Assembly (NCBI GenBank): GCA_037178675.1
Contig: JAYMGJ010000246.1
Coordinates: 1 to 58,155, forward strand
DNA length: 58,155 nt
Origin: Scleroderma bovista
Taxonomy: Eukaryota > Basidiomycota > Agaricomycetes > Boletales > Sclerodermataceae
Reading direction: 5' to 3'
Shown here in pieces: positions 45,315-56,722 of this stretch. Below the pieces are notes generated by a model that saw only the letters and a list, made by a program, of their open reading frames with translations, did no database searches and was not told where the DNA came from. Each line of letters begins with the position of its first letter. Position 1 is the stretch's first letter. The translations under genes were made by a program, and so were the position numbers.

Positions 45315-48117
45315 GTATCCCCCCTTTAGGGGCCGTTTCTTTGTCAGTCCCTTCGTAACCGGACCAACGTACCAAGTAGAGTAGCTTGCACGATTTACGG
45401 CGATGGTCAACCTTGGAGTCAAGGATCTCAGAGATCTCGAACTCTGGTTCACCATCTACTTCGACTGGTGGCGGAGGAGGTTGTATCTGGTCCGGTATGG
45501 TATTGGGTATGGCCAGTTCGAGTTGGGAGACGTGGAAGACAGGGTGAACTGCATGCATGGAATCCGGGAGGCAGAGCATAAAAGAGAGGGAGCCTACTTG
45601 TGTGATAATGGTGTAGGGCCCAAGGTTCTTCTCTGATAGCTTTTTGGATGGTCAAGTCAACTGGAAGTACTTGGATTTGACATATACTTGATTGCCTACT
45701 TTGAAGTCCGGTGCTGGAGTACGTTTGGCATCAGCCAGACCTTGGTAGTGAAGTTGTGTGTTGGCCATTTCTTCACGAAGGTATTGGTGCAGCGACTCAA
45801 GGTTGACTGTGTAATTGCAAGCCCTGGCGGAGGTCATGTCGTGTTCTGGGTAGACAGAAATGTTAGGGTGGTAGCCCTTGTTAGCGAAGAACGGAGAGAC
45901 TCCAGTGATAGCACTAGGTGCATTGTTGTATGCGAACTCTGCCAAAGGGAGTAGGTCTGCCCAGTTGTCCTGCTGGTAGTTGCAGTAGATCCAGAGGTAT
46001 TGTTCGAGAGTCTGGTTGGAGTGCTCAGTCTGGCCATCACCCTCTGGGTGGTAACCGGAGGTGAAGTGGAGGCACATGTCGAGAGCCTTTCCGAGTGACT
46101 GGAAGAAGTGTGAGATGAACTCGGTACCGCGATCTGAGGTGATGTGGGCAGGAACACCGTGCTTGGAGAACACATGGAGGAGGAAGAGCTTTGCAAGCTC
46201 CGGGCTAGTGATGGTGTCATGAGTAGGAATGAATATATTGGCTTGTTTAGAAAGCCGGTAGATGAGGGGAGTTGCTCTATGAAGTCCATTGAGATGGAAT
46301 TCTAGGGCTTCTCTGGTACAGGAAGCTGTTTCAGCAGTCCATAGGGTCTATGGCACAGTGTCTTAGCTTGTGCGCAAGAGGTACAGGACCAGACATAGTC
46401 TTTGATGAAGGTCTGGAGACCAGGCCAAGTGTACTCACGCCGGATTAGCTCCAGGGTCCAGTTTTGCCCAAAGTGGCCAGCGAGGGGTGATCATGCCTGT
46501 ACCAGAGGCACAGAGATGGAGATCGTCTGAGTCCAGTACATAGATACAACCATCTAGCTGGAGGAATCCTGCTTTGTCAGCAGACCAACGAGAGTCCAGA
46601 GGGTCTTCAAGGTGGATCTGGGCAATGGGATCAGAGGGTAGTGCAGAAAGGATGTCGCTATGGAGTGTTTCTACATCCATGATTGTGACTGCACAGAGGA
46701 CCAGGAACTCTAGATAAGTAGCACAAAGTGAGTTAGACAATTGTTCTTGAGTGAACACCGGCCTAAGATTTTGGGGGTTAACCCAGGCGTAGCCACTATC
46801 CCCCTCTTTGTGGTAGACATCCCATTGTCTAGTGAGACTGTCCAGCTTGGCACCGAGCTTACCAGGGCGGAAGCGAATGACAAGATTAAATTGTGATAAA
46901 AATTTGGACCACCAGGCTTGCCGGTGGGAGAGTACTTTTGAGGTTGAGAAATACTCAAGATTTTTGTGGTCTGTGACGATGTCAATAGGGGAGGTGGAGC
47001 CTTCAAGGTAATGGCGCCAGTTCCAGAATGCTTCAAATATAGCAAGCAACTCCTTATCATGGGTGTCATAGTTCAACTCTGGAGCAGTCAAGGTCCAGGA
47101 GTAGTATGCGACCGGACGAATCTCTCCGTCAGCACAATTGATAGACAGGATGCCAGCGACAGCATAGTCAGAGGCATCTGTTTCCACAATGATAGGGGTA
47201 TCTGGAATGAAGTGGGTGAGGATGGGTGCGGTGGTGAAGGCGTGCTTGAGAGCGTTGAAAGAATGTTGACAGTCCTCAGAGAAGTTCCAAGGAGCATCTT
47301 TCCGGGTGAGCCAGGTAAGAGGGACCACAATGTCTGAGTAGTTGAATATAAACCGGTGGTAGAAGTTGGCAAAGCCTAGGAAGGACTGGATGTCCTTTAC
47401 TTTTTGTGGTTCAGGCCAGTCAGAGATGGTTTGGATTTTGTCCGGAGACATTGTCAACCCTTCTGGAGATAGGCGATAGCCAAGGTACTCTACCGAGTCT
47501 GAGTGGAACTCACACTTCTCCAGTTTGGCGAAGAGGCCATGTAACTGGAGTCGGTGGAGCACTTCCCAGATGTGCTGCTGGTGGGACTCCATATCCTCGG
47601 AGTAGATGAGGATGTCATCAAGGTATACAACAACGCAGACATCCAGCATGTCAGCAAAGATGGTGTTGACAAAACACTGGAAGGCTGCAGGGGCGTTAGT
47701 GAGGCTGAAGGGCATGACTAACCACTCATAGGACCCATAGCACGTGCAGAAGACAGTTTTCCATTCATCGCCCAGAGCAATCTGGACAAGGTGGTAGGCA
47801 TGCTGGAGGTCGATCTTTGAATAGGTTTTGGCATGGCTGGGAGAGTCCAAAAGGTTGGAGATGAGAGGGAGTGGATAGTGATCCTTTTTGGTGATTTTGT
47901 TAAGGCCTTGAAAGTCAACACAGAGGCGGAGGGAGCCATCCTTCTTCTTTATGAAGAGGACTGGAGCAGTGTGGAAGGAAGCGGTAGGACAGATAAAACC
48001 TGTGTTCAGATTTTCATTGATGAAAGTCTGGAGAGCAGAGAGCTCAACTGGAGACAGTGAGTAGAGGGTTCCCAAAGGAGGTGAAGTACCAGGCTCCTTC
48101 CCATCCGATGCTTCGAG
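45315..48117 (-). pseudogene. Gypsy-A2 pol, degenerate, 5' truncated and 3' deleted
   Basis: From the right: RT starting at GTSPPLGTLYSLS, YLDDILIYSED, RNase H with VETDASDY and TDHKNLEYF, integrase with SDRGTEF and HPEGDGQTEHSN, and part of the chromodomain. At least one frameshift lies near 46500, a deletion near 46250-46290 removes the VVDQLSKQAIF block, and the chromodomain stops at GTDKE, fused to the purine tract by a deletion that also removed the antisense-gene region. The protease and the RT start are missing on the right, at the junction with the TIR element. Confidence 0.9.
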
Positions 48118-48353
48118 TGTGAGGCGATATCCTAGTACATAGTGAGTGGAAAATTCCGAGTGGCTATGCACGAATTCAAATACCGCCAACCTTAAACAAC
48201 CTCACACTCTCAGCAGCGGCTGGAAGAAAACCTTTGTCAGCCTGCATAGCCACCACTTCGGACACTGAAATAAACCAGTAAATAATCAGTACAACGTCCA
48301 TATTTTTCAATTAAATATATCAGACAAACACCAGTTATGTAAGCAGCGGAGAC
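48118..48353 (+). repeat. Left terminal inverted repeat, 236 bp
   Basis: Pairs with 53725-53960 with only three mismatches seen (48126 region GCGATAT/GCAATAT, TTTTTCAA/TTTTCCAA, GCAGCGG/GCAGTGG). Confidence 0.95.
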
Positions 48354-48426
48354 ATGCTCTCATATTAGTATACCGAATACAAAAAATAGTCGTGTCACTC
48401 CAGATCGACATATCTCTCACTACCTC

Positions 48427-50909
48427 ATGGGGTCAACACTTTGCATTGATCATTGCTTGCAGAGACCGGCCACTTTAACCCAATCCGACATTTGAGATAC
48501 CACCCTAAAAGCATTTGATGTGAGGCCCTGCCTCTGGCAAATCCAAGTAGCCGAGGCATTGCTAAAGGGAGAAAACGACATCATTTGCATGGCCGGGACA
48601 GGGATGGGGAAGACGCTCACTTTCTGGATTCCGTTGTTGTTCCGATCTGATGGAATACAGATCATTGTAACACCATTGAATCTCCTCGGACAACAGAATG
48701 TTGAGTCTCTTGCGAAGGCAGGCATAAGAGCCATTGCCATCAGTGCTGAGACAGCAACTGCATCCAATCTTCATGTGAGTTCATCAAGCAGAAAACTATA
48801 TCAATCTCACCTTTATACTGGCAGGCAATTGGCCAATTTCATTACTGCATGGTTATTGTTAGTCCCGAGCAACTTATGAAGCCAAACAGCAGGTTCGAGA
48901 GGTTGTTGAAGACCCCCCCATTTGTCTCGCACCTTATTAGTATCGTGATAGATGAAGCCCACTGCCTTGCTGAGTGGGGTGACTTTCGTCCGGAATACCG
49001 AGAACTTGGCCGGCTTCGTTACATCCTTCCATCCAATGTGCACATCTATATAACCTCGGCAACCCTCACAAAAAGTACACTCTCTGACATCACCCACCTT
49101 CTTCACCTGCGCCCGGACAAGCTGGTTACTGTACGGTGCTCAAGTGACCAACCAAATGTCAAAGTTGGTGTCAAGAAGATAAAGTACGCACTTAACAGCT
49201 TTATGGATCTTGCATTTTTGATCCCAGACGGGTTCAAGGAGGACGATCCTCTGCCGCCCAAATTTTTGATCTTCTTCGATGATATCCCTGAGTCCATCAA
49301 TGGAGCAATATACCTCTCCAAGTGATTACCGCCAATGCTAAGGCATAAAATCAAGTGGTTCAATGCAGACATGACGACAACTTACAAAGAAAATGAGGTC
49401 AAGAACCTTGTTCACGGTGATACGTGGGGTTTATGCACGACATCTTTGTTTGGGATGGTGAGTGGATGGATTGACATCCGTGGTCCGCATATTACTCACC
49501 CACATTAGGGATTTGACATCCCAGATGTACAGCTTGTCGTGCAATGGCGAGCAACCTGTAATCTATCAATGCTTTGGCAATGCTTTGGCCGTGCAGCAAG
49601 AGACAAAAGGCTACATGGGACTGCCATTTTATTTGCAGAGAAGGATTGTTTTGATGGCGAGCAGGCAGCAAAAGCGGCTAGGAGAAAAAAGCGTGAAGAA
49701 ACACGCAAATGCAAAGCGAACAAACCCACATCATGTGCGTCCTCGCGTCCTGCCAAATGCGCTGCGATAAGCAGGCCGAATCAACCCAAAAACAGTGTTA
49801 CTTCTGTGCACAACATCGTTTCACACGATTGCAGAGATGTGGACAGAGAAGTCTCTTCTGATGGGGAGTCAAATGGAGATTTTGCTATTGCGGAGGACTC
49901 ACAAGAAGGCACTGCAGAATTGCAGGTGTTGGCAGCTGACAGCTTCCTCGAAGTGTTATTGAAGGCAGAGAGGGAATGGTGGGCTGCGTCCCGATCCAAC
50001 AAACAGCCAGGACGCAAGAGAGAAGTAGATCCTGGGGTTGACTTTCTCATTAACGCTGAGAGCCGTGGGTTGGGATGTCGGCGCAAGGTGTTTGATCTTT
50101 GTTTTGATAACAGCGGTGCAGGTGGGAAATTCAGCATTCGCATAACACAATTACTAACTCTCCACATAGCTTGTAGTTGGCACCTGCAGTGTAACACAGA
50201 CGAGCCAGAAGGCTGCCCGCGTTGTCGCCTCATGCCTCCCTCCATCTGTTGTGACATTCACCACCCATCAGAATTCAGTATCTACGACACACTAGAGGTT
50301 TCAAAACTACCCGCTGCACCGCAACGTTCACGTATTACCAAGTACACCAAAGACAAGCACAATTTTCAACTTGTCAACGTGCTCAGCGATTGGCGTGAAA
50401 CCAAGACCGCCGATGTGTATGGGTGGCCTAGCCTCAATGATCTTGGGCCCTCACTTGTCATGCCCAATGCAATTCTTGACCGCATCGTTGACTGTGCCCA
50501 TCACCACAAAATATTAAACGTGCAAGACCTCCGAAGAGAAACGGGATGGTCAGATGCGGAGAGGTTTGGAGATGAAGTTCTTGCAGTTATCATGCAGTAT
50601 GCAGCCCCTCTCGCCCCCCCCTTTATTTCGACACCGTTAAGACCCATCGTGTCCAGCAGTAACACTGCGAGCCTAAATACTCAACGTCCCGAGTCTCCCT
50701 CTCACCCTGGCCCTTTAGCTGGGCAGCCCAAACACCAGATTAGGTGTGGGGCCTGTGGTCAAGGGGGCCACAATGGTGAGTTCACGACCCCTGCCATTCT
50801 ATCTGTACTGACCATGTTTTCATTAGCACGGAACCGCATCTGTGACATGCATCCTTCACGCACTCAGGAAGTGGCATCAGGCAAAGAGAATGTACGTTTG
50901 GACTCATGA
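48427..50909 (+). pseudogene. RecQ-like helicase gene with two in-frame stops
   Basis: Exons 48427-48774, 48825-49457, 49509-50121, 50170-50775 and 50827-50909, 761 codons in all. Helicase core: LWQIQVAEALLKGEND, Walker A AGTGMGKT, IDEAHC (D159), TSATL, then IKWFNADMTTTYK, GFDIPDVQLVVQWRATC and QCFGRAARD, where RecQ relatives usually have QRFGRAARD (Arg to Cys). The C-terminal region has CPRC and ends with CGACGQGGHNARNRIC, a zinc-knuckle-like motif. Stops: TGA 48493-48495 and TGA 49323-49325, both likely former CGA. Splice sites are all consistent. RecQ proteins unwind DNA 3' to 5'; here it probably served transposition. Confidence 0.85.
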
Positions 50910-50965
50910 TCCCATAGACGTGACTGATTGCCTGTACAACTAGATCATATTGTCCTGAATTGCAT

Positions 50966-53682
50966 CTATAACAGCTCAACTACCACATCGTCAGTTTCTG
51001 CTATGTCTTGTGCAGTATCTTCTTCTAGACTGTCATCTTCTCGTTCCAGCTCTCCCTTTGGTAGTTCGTGTTTATCCATCATTTCACGACCTTTGTCATT
51101 TAAATCTACAATTCCCAGCGAGCTTGTCCTTCCCAATAATACAGTGTGTGGTGAGCTCTTTGCTAGCTTTTCACAGAGGCTATCAAAGGTCCTCTTCATG
51201 TCAGGCTGGCTGTGCTGTGTAGTAATGTGAGTGTGCCGAAAATTCTTTTGCACCTGGACTTGAATATTGCGGTAAACTTGCACAAGCGGTGATTTGAGTA
51301 GCACATGGTCAACAGTCCGATTTGGCCCCTTTCCACCATTCTTTACCTTGTAATAATCTATCAATAATAGTGCCAATTACATCTGTGGTATCTCCCTCAC
51401 CTTTGTGAATAGATTATTCAGCTCAACACACCAATCTACTGCTCGCCATTTCATTGGTTTTCCTGTCGGATTGACAAGAAGATGATAACGGATGGCAAGC
51501 CTTATGTAAATATGCAGTCAGATATTCGAGTCAAATTGAATTTCTGATAAAACAAACCTAAGGCCTGGTGAATACAGAAAATGTACATCAATTAGAAACT
51601 TGGTCATGTGGGTGGCATACTTGTGTTTGCCAACTGCCTTGAGTATTGGAATCCAGCTGACAATGCATGTTTCGACACGGCCAATATCACCGCTATTCAT
51701 TGCGTGTGACAGTTCCTCATAGAGAAGGAAGTACTTGTGTAGTAGTTGTGAATTTTCAAATTGCACATCTCGCTCTTTTGAAGGCCGCTGTCGTTCTCGT
51801 TGCAGTCGGTGTGTTGCCACGTAAACATGGACCATCTCATCAGCGATTGCTTTGAGATCATCAAGTGTTGGTTCGGATTGCGTGAAAGCATCGAGGTCAG
51901 GATATGCCGTGAATTTATTTGCAATGTGTACCCTCCAACAATCTAATCGACGACAAGTGCCTGCATGACCCACAAGCTGATGCATTCGTCAGAAGCCTGG
52001 TTTTGAGGAGTAGATCCCAGTTTCTTTGGGTCGAAGATGTGCAACATCGTGCATCAGGCAAGTCTCATCCTCACGTGCAGCAGGTGGAAGGATGAACGTT
52101 CGCCATAAGGCGTCTGCACAAGCCATCTTCAGATGAAACAACCCAGGGAGGAAAATAATATGTTGAAGGCGGTTCCATGGGGTCAATTCAATTGAGCGGC
52201 GTAGTTGGGCAGCACAGAGTCTCTCCCCAGTTCCCAAGTCGCTGTGCACCAAAACAACATGCTCGGATATGTCGGGTGACTAGATTTCGCTTGCAGACTG
52301 CAATGCAGGATCATTTATCCCACCTTGTGCAAGTAGCTCGATGACAGAGCGAATATTCCCGCTGACTGTTGAGTTGTTCACGTCCATTGCCCGTGCAGCA
52401 TAGATGGGAGTCTTCACAAGTGGTATTTGCTCGACAAGTTCAGGTTCAGAGAGTTCTGAAAGGAATTGTCAGAAATATTCGGGCCCATAGGTACACAAGT
52501 CTCGAAGAAACATCCATGAGTTAAACCGATCACGGCAGGAAATGATTGAGTCTCGTGCCTCAGGATGGAGGTTCACCAAATCCTTCCATGTTCGTTTCGG
52601 AGGGACGTCACCAGAGTGGATATGCTGATTTAATGGCGACACTTTCCATAAAGCTTCCGAACTTTTCAGGTCATCGGTGGTCACTCCATGGACAAGGGGG
52701 AAAAGTAGTCCAGACATGAGGTGCTTGAGAGAGTCATTTGACTTTTCGATTGTAGGTGTTTGTGTTTTTAGATCAATGTCGAAGTTATCATACGCATACG
52801 AGGCAAGGAGAGACTGGCCAAGGTCGCGCAAAGTTTTTTGTGATTCAGCTGACAATGATCGCACAGCTGCATTGATAGAGTCCGTTGAGATGGATATCCC
52901 AAGTCGTGCGAGTGTATCAATGACTTTCTGTGGTGTGTGTGCAGACTGCATGAAAATACCGAGGATGCTTTGAAGCGGGTTCACTTTTTGGTTCATACAG
53001 TGCATCAGGACACTGATAATAAGCAATTTTGTCTGATGCAAATGTGTCAATGCAAATGTAAAGACGAAATAAGTGAGCATTCACTGACCATAAGCTCCTG
53101 TGCAGATCGGCAATCAGCTCGTCCATTCTTGGCCCCAGAGGCCGTCCCCTCTTCATCCGACGTAAGTATATCAATGAAGCCTTCAAGGTCGATCTCCTCG
53201 ATCTCCTCCCAGTAGCCATCCTGGTCGGAGGTGCCTTTCAATCCCATCTTAATATCCGCCTCCATTCCCCCATCCTGATGCCCACCACATTCCATCGCCA
53301 ATCTGACCAATGTACCAAGGAAATCCCACAATTTCGGAGCACGATTGCCTATGTCCTGAGCCATGGTTTTAATGTCAAATTCTTCTAGTTGCTTCGTTGT
53401 TGTGCTTCGTGCATTGAAGTGCCAACCAGCATGTTTGGAAGTAAGCGCGAATAGTTCACTCTGGTACGTCTTAGTTATATTTCTCGTGCACCAGTTGATT
53501 AACGGCTTGTTTGTCTGATGAAGCGGATGGGCCACCACTGCAGAAAAGATGGCACCAGAGTTCTCGAGTAAATCTTTCAGGAGCGGGTGATTATCATATT
53601 GCCTGGAGGTAAGAATTGAAATCAAAAATTGGGATACTGAGAGCCGACAAGTTTCCAAGGCTTGGAGAACGACATAGTCCAT
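50966..53682 (-). pseudogene. DUF6589-like gene, candidate transposase, three in-frame stops
   Basis: Exons 53682-53089, 53032-51558, 51500-51401 and 51346-50966 give 850 codons. The sequence resembles, from memory, the DUF6589 family abundant in Agaricomycetes: SYAYDNFDIDLKTQTPTIEK, LMSGLLFPLVHGVTTDDL, VLVHSDLGTGERL, FHLKMACADALWR, KPMKWRAVDWCVELNNLFTK. Stops: TGA 52469-52471, TAG 52280-52282 and TGA 51989-51991, all in one otherwise open frame. Acidic residues in YDNFD (D280) and HSDLG (D463) are spaced like the first two catalytic Asp of RNase H-fold transposases; a third acidic residue is not assigned. It fills the other half of the element, convergent with the helicase. The transposase role is my inference. 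Confidence 0.75.
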
Positions 53683-53724
53683 TGATGCGGCGGACACGAT
53701 AGGTGTAGATACACGATCAGGAGC

Positions 53725-53960
53725 GTCTCCACTGCTTACATAACTGGTGTTTGTCTGATATATTTAATTGGAAAATATGGACGTTGTACTGATTATTTAC
53801 TGGTTTATTTCAGTGTCCGAAGTGGTGGCTATGCAGGCTGACAAAGGTTTTCTTCCAGCCGCTGCTGAGAGTGTGAGGTTGTTTAAGGTTGGCGGTATTT
53901 GAATTCGTGCATAGCCACTCGGAATTTTCCACTCACTATGTACTAGGATATTGCCTCACA
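53725..53960 (-). repeat. Right terminal inverted repeat, 236 bp
   Basis: Reverse complement of 48118-48353 with three differences. The frame of the DUF6589-like gene remains open upstream of its ATG into this repeat as far as a possible acceptor ATATATCAG, so an upstream exon or promoter may lie in the TIR. Confidence 0.95.
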
Positions 53961-55519
53961 CTCCATAGTCCTGGACCTGGGAGGCGAGTCGGTTGAAGTC
54001 TACTATGTACCGCATAACGTGGTGAGCATCCTTCATCTGGAGATGCTCGAGTTGATGCTCAGCATCAGCGATGGGGTTGTGAGGCCCAAAGGTGCTTTGC
54101 AGCTCAGCCACGAAGTGGATCCAGCTGTCCATCCAGCATGGGCAGTCAGCCGGATCACTGGAGTTAAGCAGGTCTGGTTCAAACCATTCTAGGGTCATTC
54201 CTTTTAGATATGATTGGGTGAAAGTTACCTTTGCCCTATCAAGGTGGAACACCTTGGCACAATCCTGGAAACATGGCTCACACTGGACCAGGAAGGTCCT
54301 GAGCTTTTTGGGATCCGTGCCATTGAAGGTGTCTGGTTCATGGACTTTGGCATGGGAGGACAAGGAGTTGTTGGTCCAGCGGGAGGAACGAGAGAGGCGG
54401 TTGACAGTGAGAGCGAGATTGTGGAAAACAGCTAGACTAGAGTCTAGCTCCTCTGTGGCGTTGACGAACTCATTGTTGTTGTTGTTGTCATTATCGCCAT
54501 CTGTCAAGACCGGTTCTTCACCGATCTGATCTCTACGAGGGGTCAGGGGGTCAGGGGTTGGTCTAGCGGTAAGACCGAGATGCTACGTAGCGTAGTCGCG
54601 CTTCCCGAATGATAGGAAGGCCAACCGAGGATCTGACGGAGAGTCCGAGGGTAAACGGTCTACAACCGAGTGCTTGCACGAGACAGAGACGGAGAGTGCG
54701 AAGGGAGAACAGATGAGAAGTATCTTATTTGATATTCGAACTGAACTACAACAGACCGAGTATCTAGGTATTTATACTGAGTGGAACGGATGAGGCGATG
54801 TATGGGAAGTCAGGATTACCGATGAATGACGAGCGCAGTCGCGCTGCGTGCTGAGTAAGTACAGTAAGTGCGATAACTGGATTACCGATGAGTATTGTAT
54901 TAGTAATGCAACGGGACGGGAACGTATAGTAACCAGAAACAAGAAAGGAAACATATTAGGTAATCGTACAGGGAGACAGAACGGACAACACGCTCACCGA
55001 TCGGTGGCGATACAGGACAGATAGAGAGAAACGGAAAAGGGAGTACATACAATAAACGGACGGCAAACGCGTGGACGCGATCGGACAATAGGGTACAGGG
55101 TGATCGGATGTCACGGTCGTGACACCATCTCCAGGTCCATCCTTGGGGCCAAACCATTGGTAACGATCAGGTTTGTGACATTCTGGAGTGGAGTCGTGAC
55201 AATAGGGAAATCTGTCATCAGGAATGGATCCATGACGACCAAGGTCTGCAGAACCATGAGGGCTCTGGGACACAGCATCTCGACATGGAGTAAAAGATGC
55301 TATGGGGTTTTGAGCTGTAAAGCTCTGGAATTGGCTTACAGAAGCCGGAGGTTGCCTGTGGTTAGACAGGGCTTGCTGGGTGGCAGAAAGATGAAGGTCA
55401 TCTACTGCACCTGCTTCTTCAGCGAGTGCAGCAGCAGTATGAGCACAAGAGCGCATAGTCATGGTCATGAGTGAATGGAACTGGATATGTGTATGAGGTT
55501 TGGGACAGTGAACCCACAC
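53961..55519 (-). pseudogene. Gypsy-A2 gag, split by a solo LTR-B and truncated
   Basis: The first part (55519 to 55125) has the MTMTMRS start region and RTAAALAEEAGAVDDLHLS-like sequence as in Gypsy-A. After the LTR-B insertion it continues DNDNNNNNEFVNATEEL and the core HEPDTFNGTDPKKLRTFLVQ, ending at VQDYG against the TIR element. The nucleocapsid end and the frameshift site are lost. Confidence 0.9.
54502..55124 (-). repeat. Solo LTR-B inside Gypsy-A2 gag
   Basis: TGTCAAGACC..GTCGTGACA with a perfect TSD CCATC (54497-54501 and 55125-55129). Confidence 0.95.
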
Positions 55520-55537
55520 AAGTGCAAGTCTGAAATA

Positions 55538-56722
55538 CTGTCAAGTCTGGGTCTACTCTGGTAGGGGGTCTGGTCAAGTCCGGATGAGCACGGACGAAGG
55601 AAGAGGGCAGGGGGCTGGACAAGAGATTAGTCTGGCCAGAGTTGGTGACCACTTGGATTCAATGACTAAGGATACGAGCGTTGATCCCTTGCATAGGTTC
55701 TGGTCAAGAGAGACAGAGACAGAGGGGAGACGGAGATGGAGACAAGCAGGAACAGGAGTAGTAACTTTGGTTGATTTCAGACTGAGGTGTACAAGGTAAA
55801 CTAGAGGGTACTTATACTAAGTAGAAACTGGGGTCGAGTACATGCGGTGACAAGTAAACAACCTAATAGCGGACAAGGGATGACCGGAGTTAGGGCTAGA
55901 TCAGGTCCGGTGAAAATAAAGTCAGGTCTGGTGAATAGAGTTTAAAAGTCCAGTCCATAGGACCGCAAAAAGACCAGAAACTGGACTGGACTGGACTGGT
56001 CGCAACCGGACTGCAGTTGCCAGTTGCCTACTTTTGACAATGATGAAAAAGACTGGTTGCAACCGGTTGCAACCGCATTATGTAAGCAATACATATATGG
56101 TATAAAAACCCCTATATTACAGGCTAATTTTGGCCTGCAGTGGGTCTTAAGGGGTGTAAAACTGATCTTTTTGGATGAAATATGGCACAAATAAATATAT
56201 AATGACTTGTATATAATTACTACAGTCTATAAATAGTATTTAGATGCTATCTGACACACCTTTGATGTGAAAAACATCAATAAAATGCAAAAAAACCGGT
56301 TTTTTAGTGGTTTGGACTGGTTTTTTTAGCAGTTTTGGACCGGTCTTTTTGAAAACCGGTTGCAACCACTTTGGACCAGTCTTTAAGCGGTCCATGAACC
56401 ATTCCCAGGCTTCCAAAAGCGGTCCAGTCCGGTCCTCTTCCAAAAAAGGCAAAAAAACCGGACTGGACTGGACTTTTAAACTCTACTGGTGAAAATACTA
56501 CAAGGTATAGGATATATCGAGTTCACAGGAACTCACATTGAGGCAGGGTAAACGGCGAAGTGTGGTAAGGACTGGATGCAGACTAGACCAAGGGTCATAG
56601 TTAGCGGAAGCATATCTGTGCGAATGTGACTGGAGTAACTGAGAGCAACCAGAGTTGAGCTGTAGGGCTGCGATGTGACCAGAGTAACTGGATATGATCC
56701 AGAGTTGGCCATGGTTGTAACA
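55538..56722 (-). repeat. Gypsy-A2 5' LTR (LTR-A) with MITE insertion
   Basis: TGTCAAGTCTGGG..GTTGTAACA, of normal length once the 550-bp MITE and its TSD are removed. The outer side abuts Gypsy-E sequence at 56723. Confidence 0.9.
55936..56485. mobile_element. hAT-type MITE, 550 bp
   Basis: Perfect TIR of at least 20 bp, TAGAGTTTAAAAGTCCAGTC on the left and its complement on the right, with a perfect 8-bp TSD CTGGTGAA (55928-55935 and 56486-56493). The interior is filled with ACCGGTT and ACTGGT motifs near both ends and has no coding capacity. Terminal and subterminal sequence match the hAT end at 20595, which points to that family as the source of transposase. Confidence 0.93.

Larger units (their letters stand above)
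48118..53960. mobile_element. 5.8-kb TIR element carrying RecQ-like and DUF6589-like genes
   Basis: Ends are 236-bp inverted repeats starting TGTGAGGC. Inside are two convergent multi-exon genes covering nearly the whole element: a RecQ-like helicase on plus and a DUF6589-like protein on minus. The ends were placed by comparing both flanks with the gag and pol of Gypsy-A. No TSD exists: one flank is gag, the other pol, and the segment between is missing, so a deletion accompanied or followed insertion. Each gene has in-frame stops, so this copy is non-autonomous. Confidence 0.85.
25891..56722 (-). mobile_element. Gypsy-A2: chromovirus shell containing most other elements
   Basis: Pieces in order on the minus strand: 5' LTR (55538-56722), gag (53961-55519), pol (45315-48117), 3' LTR (45314 down to 25891 in three pieces). 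It is interrupted by a MITE, a solo LTR-B, the RecQ-DUF6589 element, a solo LTR-A and the whole of Gypsy-B. Sequence is close to Gypsy-A but the gag-pol junction and the region beyond the chromodomain, including the antisense gene, are missing. The left outer end of its 3' LTR is truncated against LTR-C. Confidence 0.8.

Noticed and set aside
48118..53960. Telomere-linked RecQ helicase repeat
   Set aside because: No telomeric repeats nearby, and the unit has precise inverted termini and lies within a retroelement.
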